Shown: one piece after another, positions 1 to 8,536 of the stretch
How the letters are laid out: each line of letters starts with the position of its first letter
Position numbering within the stretch: position 1 is the first letter of the stretch
Assembly (NCBI GenBank): GCA_963667605.2
Contig: CAXXUZ010000003.1
Location: 1,612,001 to 1,676,000 of the forward strand
Length of the DNA stretch: 64,000 nucleotides
Direction: 5' to 3'
Origin: JADLGL01 sp963667605
Lineage (GTDB): Bacteria > Pseudomonadota > Alphaproteobacteria > Rhizobiales > Kaistiaceae
Translations under genes and position numbers: made by a program
The notes under the pieces: model-generated
What the model was told of the DNA's origin: nothing
What the model saw: the letters and a program-made list of their open reading frames with translations, nothing else
Databases searched by the model: none

Positions 1-168
1 AACATGGCCGGTCTGCCGGGCATCTCTGTCCCCGCTGGGACCGATGGCCGCGGCCTACCTCTTGGCCTGCAACTAATTGGGCCCGCATTTGACGAGGAGA
101 CCCTGTTCGCCGCTGGCCAGGTGATCGAGAAGGCAGCTGGGACCCTCACACCGCGGCGCTGGTGGTAG
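1..168 (+). CDS. gatA: Glutamyl-tRNA(Gln) amidotransferase subunit A, C-terminal end
   Basis: Only the last 55 codons are in the window, read in frame from base 1 to the TAG at 166-168. They contain NMAGLPGISVPAG and LPLGLQLIG, the C-terminal part of the amidase-signature subunit GatA, which releases ammonia from glutamine for transamidation of Glu-tRNA(Gln) or Asp-tRNA(Asn). The call is supported by gatB 660 bp downstream on the same strand. Start, catalytic Ser-Ser-Lys region and full length lie outside the window. Confidence 0.9.
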   Translation, partial: NMAGLPGISVPAGTDGRGLPLGLQLIGPAFDEETLFAAGQVIEKAAGTLTPRRWW

Positions 169-401
169 CTGGCAACGCTGCCAGAGAATGGCTCCAGGGT
201 GGCGCCCAACGATTGCAATAGGTGTGTTCAGTCGGCGACCAGCGGTAGAGCATCGGGAAAACCACGAGCTCCCAATCACATTTTTGTTTACGGGGCGATA
301 GCCCGATTGCGCCTCAGGGTGACACGGATAAACAGCATCCGGGATGCGGAACCGGTCGATTCTCGCCAGGCACGAGATCACCAAGGGGGCGGGTTTCCCA
401 A

Positions 402-716
402 ATGATGACAGTTGATGAGTTCATGGCGTCGCTCGAGGGGTTCGAGCCGCCCGACGGATTGAGTTTGCCGCTGCGCGGCCTTTGGCATGGCGCAAAGGGA
501 GAGTGGGATACGGCCCACAAATTGGTGCAGGACGAAGGCACTGCGGACGCGGCCTGGGTACACGGCCATCTCCACCGCGCGGAAGGCGATCTCGAAAACG
601 CCCGCTACTGGTACACCAGGGGGCGAAAGCCGATGCCTAACACGCCGTTAGAAATGGAGCGCGCCTCGTTGGCGCTGTTCCTCATTGGCGCCATGAATCG
701 GGGCGGGGCGCACTAA
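402..716 (+). CDS. Conserved small protein of unknown function between gatA and gatB
   Basis: A 104-residue soluble protein without signal peptide or membrane segment. It starts with two consecutive ATG codons (402 and 405), so the exact start is open. The middle part (GLWHGAKGEWDTAHKLVQ, AAWVHGHLHRAEGDLENARYWY) looks like a pair of amphipathic helices of TPR-like character. I have a general memory of similar short uncharacterised proteins in proteobacteria but cannot name a family. Its place between gatA and gatB suggests co-transcription, not a role in transamidation. Confidence 0.7.
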   Translation: MMTVDEFMASLEGFEPPDGLSLPLRGLWHGAKGEWDTAHKLVQDEGTADAAWVHGHLHRAEGDLENARYWYTRGRKPMPNTPLEMERASLALFLIGAMNRGGAH

Positions 717-830
717 TTAGCTGCCCTGGCCCGAGCCGGCCGGATTGATGATTGCCAATCTGCGCAAAGTCCGCTTTGAAGGCCCCGCTCGGACGATCAG
801 GCGTTTGCCATGGAAGCAGGACCGGCGACG

Positions 831-2312
831 ATGAACCTCACCACCAGGGAAGCCAGCGTCGCCCAGCACCTCAGAGGCGCGACCGGCGCGTGGGAGGTCA
901 TCGTCGGCCTGGAGGTTCATGCCCAGGTCATTTCCAAGGCCAAGTTGTTCTCCGGTGCTTCGGCCGAATATGGCGGCGAACCCAACGCCCATGTCAGCTT
1001 GGTCGATGCGGCGATGCCTGGGATGCTGCCGGTTATCAACGAGGAATGCGTGGCGCAGGCGGTGCGGACCGGGCTCGGGATCAAAGCCGAGATCAACCTT
1101 TTCAGCATCTTCGACCGCAAGAACTATTTCTACCCGGATTTGCCGCAGGGCTATCAGATCTCGCAATACAAGCAGCCGATCGTCGGCGAGGGCGAGGTCA
1201 CGGTTGATCTGCGCGATGGAACCTCCTTCACAGTCGGTATTGAGCGTTTGCATTTAGAACAGGACGCCGGCAAGTCGCTCCACGATCAACGTCCTAGCCA
1301 GAGCCTTGTCGACCTAAACCGCTGCGGCGTCGCCTTGATGGAGATCGTTTCACGGCCGGACATGCGTTCGGCGGAAGAGGCTCGCGCCTATCTGACCAAG
1401 CTTCGCATCATCCTCCGCTATCTCGGTACCTGCGACGGCAATATGGAGGAGGGGTCGCTCCGCGCCGATGTCAATGTCTCGGTCCGGCGCCCGGGCGAGG
1501 ACCTCGGAGCCCGTTGCGAGATCAAGAACGTCAATTCGATCCGTTTCGTCGGCCAGGCCATTGATCGCGAAGCCCGCCGGCAGATCGCGATCCTCGAAGA
1601 CGGCGGAAAGATCGATCAGGAGACCCGACTGTTCGACCCGGCCAAAGGCGAAACTCGATCGATGCGCTCCAAGGAGGAGGCGCATGACTATCGCTATTTC
1701 CCCGATCCCGATCTGCTGCCGCTGACACTACAGCAGGCATGGGTCGATGAACTGGCCGCCGGTCTCCCGGAACTTCCCGATCAGAAGAAAGAACGTTTCA
1801 TCGCTGACTTTGGCTTGTCGGCCTATGATGCTGGCGTTCTGATCTCCGATCAGGCAGCGGCCGATTTCTTCGAAACTCTTGCCGAAGGACGTGAGGCTAA
1901 ACTTGCAGCCAATTGGGTGATCAACGAATTAGCCGGTCGGCTCAACAAGGAAGGCCATTCCCTCGCTGACAGCCCGATCGATCCCGGCCAGCTGGGTGGC
2001 CTTCTCGATCTCCTTGTCGACGGCACCATCTCCGGAAAAATCGCCAAGGAGCTATTCGAGATGCTCTGGATCGAGGGTGGCGATCCGCGTGAGATAGTCG
2101 AGGCGCGGGGGATGAAACAAGTCACCGATCTTTCGGCGATCGAGGCGGTGATCGACGAGGTGATTGCTGCCAATCCGGGCAAGGTCAGTGAGGTCAAAGC
2201 CAAGCCGACCATGCTCGGCTGGTTTGTCGGTCAGGTGATGAAGGCGAGCGGCGGCAAGGCCAATCCGACGGCTGTGAACGAGATTCTAAAGGACCGGCTT
2301 GGGCTCGACTGA
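831..2312 (+). CDS. gatB: Asp/Glu-tRNA(Asn/Gln) amidotransferase subunit B
   Basis: Subunit B of the GatCAB transamidosome, the kinase and tRNA-binding subunit that activates mischarged Glu-tRNA(Gln) or Asp-tRNA(Asn) before amidation. The GatB signature WEVIVGLEVHAQV lies near residue 20, followed by the cradle domain (HDQRPSQSLVDLNRCGVALMEIV) and the C-terminal YqeY-like domain ending GGKANPTAVNEILKDRL. The length of 493 residues fits the family. I prefer the ATG at 831, preceded by AAGCAGGA, over an in-frame ATG at 810. Confidence 0.95.
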   Translation: MNLTTREASVAQHLRGATGAWEVIVGLEVHAQVISKAKLFSGASAEYGGEPNAHVSLVDAAMPGMLPVINEECVAQAVRTGLGIKAEINLFSIFDRKNYFYPDLPQGYQISQYKQPIVGEGEVTVDLRDGTSFTVGIERLHLEQDAGKSLHDQRPSQSLVDLNRCGVALMEIVSRPDMRSAEEARAYLTKLRIILRYLGTCDGNMEEGSLRADVNVSVRRPGEDLGARCEIKNVNSIRFVGQAIDREARRQIAILEDGGKIDQETRLFDPAKGETRSMRSKEEAHDYRYFPDPDLLPLTLQQAWVDELAAGLPELPDQKKERFIADFGLSAYDAGVLISDQAAADFFETLAEGREAKLAANWVINELAGRLNKEGHSLADSPIDPGQLGGLLDLLVDGTISGKIAKELFEMLWIEGGDPREIVEARGMKQVTDLSAIEAVIDEVIAANPGKVSEVKAKPTMLGWFVGQVMKASGGKANPTAVNEILKDRLGLD

Positions 2313-2630
2313 GGTCTCACTCAAGTTCGAAAATGTCTAGAATGGCAACGGGACGTTCGCCCCAACTGCGGGGCTAAGCCAGTCGATGCCCAGCCTGCCA
2401 GCGACTACGTCGGGACGGAAACGAAGGGGCACAACTGTTGCCATCACGCAACAGGCGGCCCGGGAAGTGCGTCCCTTATCCCAATCTAAACCGGTGCGCC
2501 GCCATTCAGCCATAAACTGGGATGACTTAGGCACCTCCTCGATTGCTCGAGCCATTGATCAAATGCGATGTGACGCTCCCAGCCGGCGGCGCGCACCGAG
2601 CAATTTATTGCATTAGGCCCAAGACCGTTC
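2313..2630. other. Intergenic region upstream of ilvD
   Basis: There are 318 bp between gatB and ilvD. Short open frames exist on both strands (2337-2555 minus, 2386-2616 plus) but neither has a recognisable motif or a good ribosome-binding site. I looked for a branched-chain amino acid attenuator (a leader peptide rich in Ile, Val or Leu codons followed by paired hairpins) and see none. The ilvD promoter presumably lies here. Confidence 0.5.
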
Positions 2631-4355
2631 ATGGACGCCAAATCAATCAACAAGAACCGCCTGCCAAGCCGGCATGTGACCGAAGGGCCCGAGCGGGCAC
2701 CGCACCGATCCTACTACTACGCGATGGGGTTGAGCGATAAACAGATCCATCAGCCCTTTGTCGGCGTTGCGACCTGCTGGAACGAAGCGGCTCCTTGCAA
2801 CATCTCTTTGATGCGGCAGGCGCAGGCTGTGAAGCAGGGCGTGGCGGCGGCCAATGGCACGCCCCGTGAATTCTGCACCATCACCGTCACCGATGGCATC
2901 GCCATGGGCCATCAAGGCATGAAATCGTCCCTGGTGTCGCGTGAGGTCATCGCCGATTCGGTCGAACTCACAATACGCGGCCACGGCTATGACGCGCTGG
3001 TTGGGTTGGCCGGCTGCGACAAGTCACTGCCCGGAATGATGATGGCGATGTGCCGGCTCAACGTGCCGTCGGTTTTCATCTATGGCGGCTCGATTCTGCC
3101 GGGAACGTTCAAAGGAAGGGATGTCACGGTTGTCGACGTCTTCGAGGCCGTCGGCCTCCATTCGGTCGGCTACATGTCAACCGAGGATCTCGAGGAGCTC
3201 GAACATGTCGCCTGTCCCTCCGCCGGCGCTTGTGGTGGCCAGTTCACCGCCAACACCATGGCTTGTGTCTCCGAGGCGATCGGTCTGGCGCTGCCCTATT
3301 CCTCAGGTGCGCCCGCCCCCTACGAGCTTCGTGATCGCTTCTGCATGGCCGCCGGCGAGAAGGTAATGGAGCTAGTGGCTCGCAATCTCAGGCCTCGCGA
3401 CATCGTCACCCGCAAGGCGTTGGAGAACGCTGCCACTATTGTCGCCGCTTCGGGTGGCTCGACCAATGCCGCGCTGCATCTGCCGGCAATCGCCCATGAG
3501 TGTGGCATTGAGTTCGATCTCTTCGAAGTTGCCGAGATCTTCAAGCGCACGCCTTATATCGCCGATCTCAAACCCGGCGGCCGCTATGTCGCCAAAGATA
3601 TGTATGAGGCTGGCGGGGTGCCGATGCTGATGAAGACGTTGCTCGACCACGGTTATCTCCATGGCGATTGCATCACGGTCACCGGCCGCACAATCGCCGA
3701 GAATTTGGCTAAGGTCGCCTGGAACGACGACCAGGACGTGATGCGTCCAGCCAACGATCCGATCACGCCGACCGGAGGTGTTGTCGGGCTTTCCGGCAAT
3801 CTCGCCCCCGACGGCGCGATCGTGAAGGTCGCCGGCCTCAAATTGCAGCATTTCTCCGGCCCTGCACGTTGTTTCGATTCCGAGGAGGAATGCTTCGCCG
3901 CTGTCAGCTCTCGTCAGTACGAGGAAGGGGAGGTCCTGGTCATTCGCTATGAGGGTCCCAAAGGCGGCCCCGGCATGCGCGAAATGCTGTCGACCACTGC
4001 GGCCATTTATGGCCAGGGCGCCAGCGAAAAAGTCGCAATGATAACCGACGGCCGTTTTTCCGGCGGCACCCGAGGCTTCTGTGTCGGCCATGTCGGTCCC
4101 GAGGCTGCGGTCGGGGGACCGATTGGCCTCATCCGCGACGGCGACATCATCGAGATCGACGCGGTCGCCGGCACGCTTGATGTGCATGTCAGCGACGAGG
4201 AATTGGCGGCTCGTCGCGGTGACTGGCAGCCGCGCGAGACCGGATACAACAGCGGCGCGATCTGGAAGTTCGGAGAGGGCGTGGGCTCGGCTCGGAAGGG
4301 TGCGGTGACGCATCCTGGAGCAAGCGCAGAAAAAGTGAGCTATGCCGATTTGTAA
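2631..4355 (+). CDS. ilvD: Dihydroxy-acid dehydratase
   Basis: Dehydrates dihydroxyisovalerate and dihydroxymethylvalerate to the 2-oxo acids in valine and isoleucine synthesis, using a Fe-S cluster and Mg2+. At 574 residues it has the full family length. The IlvD signature CDKSLPGMMMA near residue 128 and the second signature SGGSTNAALHL carry cluster and metal ligands; PSAGACGGQFTANTM supplies another cluster cysteine. The C-terminal region has the expected ITDGRFSGGTRGFCVGHVGPEA. The 3' end overlaps the next gene by 14 bp. Confidence 0.97.
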   Translation: MDAKSINKNRLPSRHVTEGPERAPHRSYYYAMGLSDKQIHQPFVGVATCWNEAAPCNISLMRQAQAVKQGVAAANGTPREFCTITVTDGIAMGHQGMKSSLVSREVIADSVELTIRGHGYDALVGLAGCDKSLPGMMMAMCRLNVPSVFIYGGSILPGTFKGRDVTVVDVFEAVGLHSVGYMSTEDLEELEHVACPSAGACGGQFTANTMACVSEAIGLALPYSSGAPAPYELRDRFCMAAGEKVMELVARNLRPRDIVTRKALENAATIVAASGGSTNAALHLPAIAHECGIEFDLFEVAEIFKRTPYIADLKPGGRYVAKDMYEAGGVPMLMKTLLDHGYLHGDCITVTGRTIAENLAKVAWNDDQDVMRPANDPITPTGGVVGLSGNLAPDGAIVKVAGLKLQHFSGPARCFDSEEECFAAVSSRQYEEGEVLVIRYEGPKGGPGMREMLSTTAAIYGQGASEKVAMITDGRFSGGTRGFCVGHVGPEAAVGGPIGLIRDGDIIEIDAVAGTLDVHVSDEELAARRGDWQPRETGYNSGAIWKFGEGVGSARKGAVTHPGASAEKVSYADL

Positions 4356-5193
4356 CGCCTTACGCGCATGTCTGGTTGTGGTGGCCTTGAGTTTTGGCGC
4401 CCCGGCTATGGCATTTGACCCGACGCCGGAGATCAGTACCCCGGCGCAAGCGTTTCGCTTCGGCCTTGACGCCTATCGCATTGGTGATCTCGTCACCGCC
4501 ATGGATGCTTTCTCTTACGCCGCGGACCGGGGATACATTCGCGCCAAATGGATGCTCGGCCGAATGTACGCCAGAGGCGAAGGCGTGGATCGCGATGACG
4601 ACCGCGCCTTCGAGATTTTTGCCGACATCGCCAATGAGCCCGCCGATGATCGCCGGTTCAATCCCGACGCTCCCTTCGTCGCCGACGCTTTTGTCGCGTT
4701 GGGCGATTACTATCGCGCCGGCGACCAAGTGGTCGGCGGCGTCGATCTGGAAGCCGCGCTGCAGATGTACTGGGAGGCGGCGATCTTCTTCAACGACGCC
4801 GAGGCGCAGTACAATTTGGCAGTGATGTTCTACCGCGGTGAGGCCGGCGATCCCGATCCCGGCGAAGCGGCGCGCTGGGCTCTCTTGTCCGCCCAGGCCG
4901 GCAATCCCTCCGCCCAAGCGCTTCTGGGTTACCTCCTGTTCCAGGGTGACGGCCTCACCCGCCAGCCGGTGGTGGGTCTGGCCTATCTTCATGTTGCCCG
5001 CTTTCGCACCGGCGGGGCTGATCCGGAGATCAGGCGGATGCACGAAGAAGCTTTGGCGCTTGCGACCGAAACCGAACGCCGGACCGCTCTTGAACTTGCG
5101 GACGGCTGGCTGGTCGCCAACACCAACATTGAGGCCGAGGCAGCTGCCGCCCCGGAGCCGCTAGCGCCCCCGGCAGCCGCCGCCGCGCCTTAG
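4342..5193 (+). CDS. Periplasmic Sel1/TPR-repeat protein, ExoR-like
   Basis: A 283-residue exported protein. The N-terminus is a signal peptide (hydrophobic LVVVALSFGAPAMA, likely cleaved after AMA). It is followed by Sel1-type repeats, clearest at AKWMLGRMYARGEGV, AEAQYNLAVMFYRGEAG and PSAQALLGYLLFQGDG, and an Ala/Pro-rich tail. Length, export signal and repeat spacing resemble rhizobial ExoR, the periplasmic repressor of the ChvG/ExoS sensor kinase; that link is inferred from resemblance only. The gene starts inside the end of ilvD, so translation may be coupled. A generic Sel1 protein is the alternative. Confidence 0.7.
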   Translation: MPICNALRACLVVVALSFGAPAMAFDPTPEISTPAQAFRFGLDAYRIGDLVTAMDAFSYAADRGYIRAKWMLGRMYARGEGVDRDDDRAFEIFADIANEPADDRRFNPDAPFVADAFVALGDYYRAGDQVVGGVDLEAALQMYWEAAIFFNDAEAQYNLAVMFYRGEAGDPDPGEAARWALLSAQAGNPSAQALLGYLLFQGDGLTRQPVVGLAYLHVARFRTGGADPEIRRMHEEALALATETERRTALELADGWLVANTNIEAEAAAAPEPLAPPAAAAAP

Positions 5194-5214
5194 CTCCAGC
5201 TCGTCGACACAAGG

Positions 5215-5997
5215 TTAGACGTCGATCTCGATGATCAGCGGGACATGATCCGACGGCTTATCCCAACCGCGGATTCGCTTGTCGATCGACACGCCCTTGA
5301 GCCGATCGGCGGCTTGCGGGGACAATAGGAAATGGTCGATCCGAATGCCGTTGTTCTTCTGCCACGCGCCGGCCTGATAGTCCCAGAATGTGTAATTGCC
5401 ACCGGCGCCGTTCGTTGCCCGCAGGCCGTCAGTGAGTCCGAGATTGACCAACCGGCGCCAAGCCGCTCGGGATTCGGGCTGGAACAGCGCGTCACTCGAC
5501 CAATTGTCGGGAAAGCGAGCATCCTGCGGCTCGGGGATGATGTTGAAGTCGCCGCCGAGGAGGAAGATTTCCTCGGCCGCAAGATGGGTCTTCGCCCAGG
5601 AATGAAGGCGTCGAGCCCAGGCCAGCTTGTGATCGAATTTGCCACTCCCCAGCGGGTTGCCGTTGGGCAAATAGAGCGAGACTATCCTGACCGCGCCGGC
5701 CGGCACCGAAATCACAGCTTCAATAAACCGCGCCTGACCATCGCTATCGTCGCCGGCAAGGCCACGGCTCACATCTTCGAGCGGTAGTTTCGACAGCACT
5801 GCGACACCATTGAAACCCTTTTGGCCGTGGATCGCCAAATTATAGCCAAGGTCCTCAAAAGCGGCGGTTGGAAAGCCGTCATCGGTGGATTTTGTCTCCT
5901 GGAAGCAAACCACATCGGGCTCAGCGGTAGCGAGCCATTTGGTCGCCGTGTCGAGCCGGGCCTTGACGCCGTTGATGTTCCAGGTGGCTATCCGCAT
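5215..5997 (-). CDS. xthA: Exodeoxyribonuclease III (AP endonuclease)
   Basis: Cleaves abasic sites and removes 3'-blocking groups in base-excision repair. The exonuclease-endonuclease-phosphatase fold is complete in 260 residues: MRIATWNINGVKARL at the start, CFQETKS with the metal-binding Glu, YLPNGNP, the catalytic GGDFNIIPE, FWDYQAGAW and the terminal PSDHVPLI with the catalytic Asp-His. The start at 5997 was chosen because family members begin at MRIATWN; the open frame extends nine codons further. It converges on the exoR-like gene 21 bp away. Confidence 0.95.
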   Translation of the reverse strand: MRIATWNINGVKARLDTATKWLATAEPDVVCFQETKSTDDGFPTAAFEDLGYNLAIHGQKGFNGVAVLSKLPLEDVSRGLAGDDSDGQARFIEAVISVPAGAVRIVSLYLPNGNPLGSGKFDHKLAWARRLHSWAKTHLAAEEIFLLGGDFNIIPEPQDARFPDNWSSDALFQPESRAAWRRLVNLGLTDGLRATNGAGGNYTFWDYQAGAWQKNNGIRIDHFLLSPQAADRLKGVSIDKRIRGWDKPSDHVPLIIEIDV

Positions 5998-6041
5998 CGA
6001 AAGCGCCCTTTTGTCCGACGACAAGAAAAGTTGATCCGAGG

Positions 6042-6371
6042 ATGAGCTATCTCTATCTCGCAGCGGCGATCATCTGTGAAGTCGCCGCCACCAGTTCGCT
6101 CAAGATTTCCGATGGGATGACCCGGCTTGGGCCCGCTGTGCTCACGGTGATAGGCTACGCGCTCGCCTTCTATTTGTTGTCCTTGACGCTGCGAACAATC
6201 CCGGTTGGCGTTGCCTATGCGATCTGGAGCGGCATAGGCATAGTCCTCATCACGGCTATCGGCATGGTATGGTTCAGGCAAGCGCTCGACCTCGCCGCAA
6301 TCGCCGGAATGCTATTGATCATCAGCGGCGTTGCTGTGATCTATCTGTTCTCGAATTCATCCAGTATTTGA
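6042..6371 (+). CDS. Small multidrug resistance (SMR) efflux protein
   Basis: A 109-residue inner-membrane protein with four hydrophobic helices, the usual size of EmrE/SugE proteins. The essential membrane-embedded Glu of helix 1 is in AAIICEVAATSSLK (about residue 13), and helix 2-3 carry IPVGVAYAIWSGIG, typical of EmrE-like drug/proton antiporters. SMR proteins act as dual-topology homodimers or paired heterodimers; no second SMR gene is adjacent, so a homodimer is likely. It is divergent from xthA and followed 18 bp later by the OsmC gene. Confidence 0.92.
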   Translation: MSYLYLAAAIICEVAATSSLKISDGMTRLGPAVLTVIGYALAFYLLSLTLRTIPVGVAYAIWSGIGIVLITAIGMVWFRQALDLAAIAGMLLIISGVAVIYLFSNSSSI

Positions 6372-6389
6372 CCTGAAGGAGAAGCCAAT

Positions 6390-6812
6390 ATGCCCATCCG
6401 CCATGCCACCGCTCGCTGGGACGGAAGCCTGAAAGAGGGAAGCGGCGCGATGCGCTTCGCCAACTATCAGGGGCCGTTCTCTTTCGCCTCGCGTTTCGAG
6501 GAGGGCGAAGGAACCAATCCGGAGGAGTTGATAGGCGCCGCGATCGCCGGGTGTTTCTCGATGGCCTTGTCGGGGGATCTGGGAGGCGCCGGTCACAATC
6601 CGCAGCAAGTCAGCACCAATGCCGAAGTCGAGATTCGCCCCGATCCGGGAGGCGGCTTCTCGATCACTAAGATCCATCTGACAACCACGGCCACCGTTCC
6701 CGGCATCGACAATGATGAGTTCCAAAGGATCGCCGGCGGTACAAAGCAGAATTGTCCGGTATCGAAAGCGCTGAGCGCTGTTCCGATCAGCCTGGAGGCG
6801 ACCCTCGCCTAG
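6390..6812 (+). CDS. OsmC-type organic hydroperoxide peroxidase
   Basis: A 140-residue OsmC/Ohr-family protein. The two redox cysteines sit in AIAGCFSMAL (about residue 55) and KQNCPVSKAL (about residue 120), the OsmC arrangement for thiol-dependent reduction of organic hydroperoxides. The N-terminal MPIRHATARWDGSLKEGSG matches the OsmC rather than Ohr subgroup. A ribosome-binding site (GAAGGAG) precedes the ATG. It ends 45 bp from the convergent erpA gene. Confidence 0.93.
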   Translation: MPIRHATARWDGSLKEGSGAMRFANYQGPFSFASRFEEGEGTNPEELIGAAIAGCFSMALSGDLGGAGHNPQQVSTNAEVEIRPDPGGGFSITKIHLTTTATVPGIDNDEFQRIAGGTKQNCPVSKALSAVPISLEATLA

Positions 6813-6857
6813 CCGCTTCGGTCAGCCGCTAGCGGTCTGCGAGAGACAGATTGTCGG

Positions 6858-7223
6858 TCAAATGGCGAAGCTGGTGCCGCAACCGCATGACGCCACCGCC
6901 AGTGGATTGTTTACCTCCAGCGATTCGCCCATCATATTGTCGGAAAGATCGATCTCGGACCCCACCATGTAAGGGAGCGAGATTGGGTCGACGACGACGA
7001 CGGCACCCGATTTGCGAATCACCAAATCCTCGTCAGCGGCGGCATTCACCAGATCGAAGCGATATTGGAAGCCGGAACAACCACCGCCCTCCACGGTTAC
7101 GCGGAAAGCAGTCGAGCCGTCGGCCTCTTCAATGAGCCGCGCAATCTTCTGCGCGGCACGGTCGCTAACCTTGACAGCGGCCTCGTCGGCGACCTTGTCA
7201 TCGACAATGTTGGTCATGGCCAC
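6858..7223 (-). CDS. erpA: Iron-sulfur cluster insertion protein, ErpA/HesB family
   Basis: An A-type Fe-S carrier that delivers clusters to apo-enzymes. The three conserved cysteines are visible: GGGCSGFQY near residue 49 and the C-terminal CGCGTSFAI. The protein is 121 residues, slightly longer than the family because of an N-terminal extension before VSDRAAQKIARL. Two nearby ATG codons allow a start two residues later. It is divergent from dgt across an 84-bp spacer. Confidence 0.94.
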   Translation of the reverse strand: MAMTNIVDDKVADEAAVKVSDRAAQKIARLIEEADGSTAFRVTVEGGGCSGFQYRFDLVNAAADEDLVIRKSGAVVVVDPISLPYMVGSEIDLSDNMMGESLEVNNPLAVASCGCGTSFAI

Positions 7224-7307
7224 GTCCCTCGCCGGAAAAAGCAGAGCACAATCAAGAGTTAGGTGTGAGCACCGATTGTGTCAATGGACTGCGACAACAG
7301 GGCACTG

Positions 7308-8492
7308 ATGGTGTCTCCGGCGCCTTACGCTTCCGATCCAGACCAGAGCCCTGGCCGGGTGTTCGCCGAGCCACCATCGCCCTGGCGGACTGATTTCCAA
7401 CGCGATCGCGATCGGATTGTCCACTCCACCACCTTCCGCCGGCTCAAAGGCAAGACCCAGGTCTTTCTCGCCGGCGAAGGTGATCATTACCGCACCCGGC
7501 TGACCCACACGCTGGAAGTGGTGCAGATCGCGCGGTCGTTGGCGCGAGCAGTAAACCTCAACGAGGATCTCACTGAAGCAATTGCACTTGCCCATGATCT
7601 CGGCCACCCGCCCTTCGGCCATTCCGGCGAGCGTGCTCTCGATCACGCGATGGCGGCCTATGGCGGTTTCGACCACAACATCCAGAGCCTCCGTGTGGTC
7701 ACGAGGCTGGAGCATCGCTATCCGCGTTTTGATGGCCTCAATCTCACTTGGGAGGTGCTGGAAGGGCTGGCCAAGCACAATGGGCCCGTTACCGACCGCT
7801 CCGGCGCGCCCCCAACCGGCCGCTCGTTGCCGCCAATCATCGCCGCGATCGATGATTGGCATGATCTCGCTTTGTCGAGCTTTTCGGGAGCGGAAGCACA
7901 ATGTGCGGCGATTGCCGACGACATCGCGTATGACGCCCACGACATCGATGATGGGCTTCGCGCCGGGCTCCTCGGCCTCGATCAACTGACCGAAGTGCCG
8001 ATCTTGGCCCAGCTCGCTGGTGCAATAGAGCGGGATTATCCGAGACTCGATCGCGGGCGTCTTGTGTCTGAACTAGTGCGCCGATTGATCAATTGGCTGA
8101 TCGTGGACGTCTTGGCGGAAACGCGGCTCCGGCTGCAGCGGTTGTCTCCGCGTTCGGTCGATGACATCCGGCGGGCGGGCGACGCAACGGTCGCGTTCTC
8201 ATCGAAGGTCGGCGAAGCGGAGCGAGCGATCAAACGCCTTCTCAGCACCGAACTCTATCGAAGCGCGCTAGTAGTTGAGGTGATGGAGAAGGCCGAGACG
8301 CTGGTGGCGGAGCTTTTCCGGCGCTATTGGTCCGACGAAGCCGCACTGCCGGCGGCCTGGCGCAAGAGCATGGACCAAACCGACGACGAGCGGCGGGCGA
8401 GGCGGATCGCAGATTTTATTGCCGGAATGACCGATCGTTTCGCTCTCGCCGAATATCAGCGTTTGTTTGACCGAGTCCCCGAATTCGGTTAG
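7308..8492 (+). CDS. dgt: Deoxyguanosinetriphosphate triphosphohydrolase-like protein
   Basis: An HD-domain dNTP triphosphohydrolase of the alphaproteobacterial dgt type, hydrolysing dNTPs to nucleoside plus triphosphate. The metal-binding motifs are RLTHTLEVVQIA and ALAHDLGHPPFGHSGE, with the later Asp in DDIAYDAHDIDDG. The N-terminus FQRDRDRIVHSTTFRRLKGK is conserved. I chose ATG 7308, which gives the usual short leader before YASDP; in-frame GTG 7278 and ATG 7284 are alternatives. It leads a plus-strand block with argS, a pairing common in alphaproteobacteria. Confidence 0.95.
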   Translation: MVSPAPYASDPDQSPGRVFAEPPSPWRTDFQRDRDRIVHSTTFRRLKGKTQVFLAGEGDHYRTRLTHTLEVVQIARSLARAVNLNEDLTEAIALAHDLGHPPFGHSGERALDHAMAAYGGFDHNIQSLRVVTRLEHRYPRFDGLNLTWEVLEGLAKHNGPVTDRSGAPPTGRSLPPIIAAIDDWHDLALSSFSGAEAQCAAIADDIAYDAHDIDDGLRAGLLGLDQLTEVPILAQLAGAIERDYPRLDRGRLVSELVRRLINWLIVDVLAETRLRLQRLSPRSVDDIRRAGDATVAFSSKVGEAERAIKRLLSTELYRSALVVEVMEKAETLVAELFRRYWSDEAALPAAWRKSMDQTDDERRARRIADFIAGMTDRFALAEYQRLFDRVPEFG

Positions 8493-8536
8493 GCGCGGCC
8501 GCAATTGATGGCCCCTTGTCCGCCCCAAAAATCCTG

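Noticed and set aside
3372..4313. 313-codon antisense frame under ilvD
   Set aside because: A shadow of the conserved ilvD gene, with no ribosome-binding site or domain.
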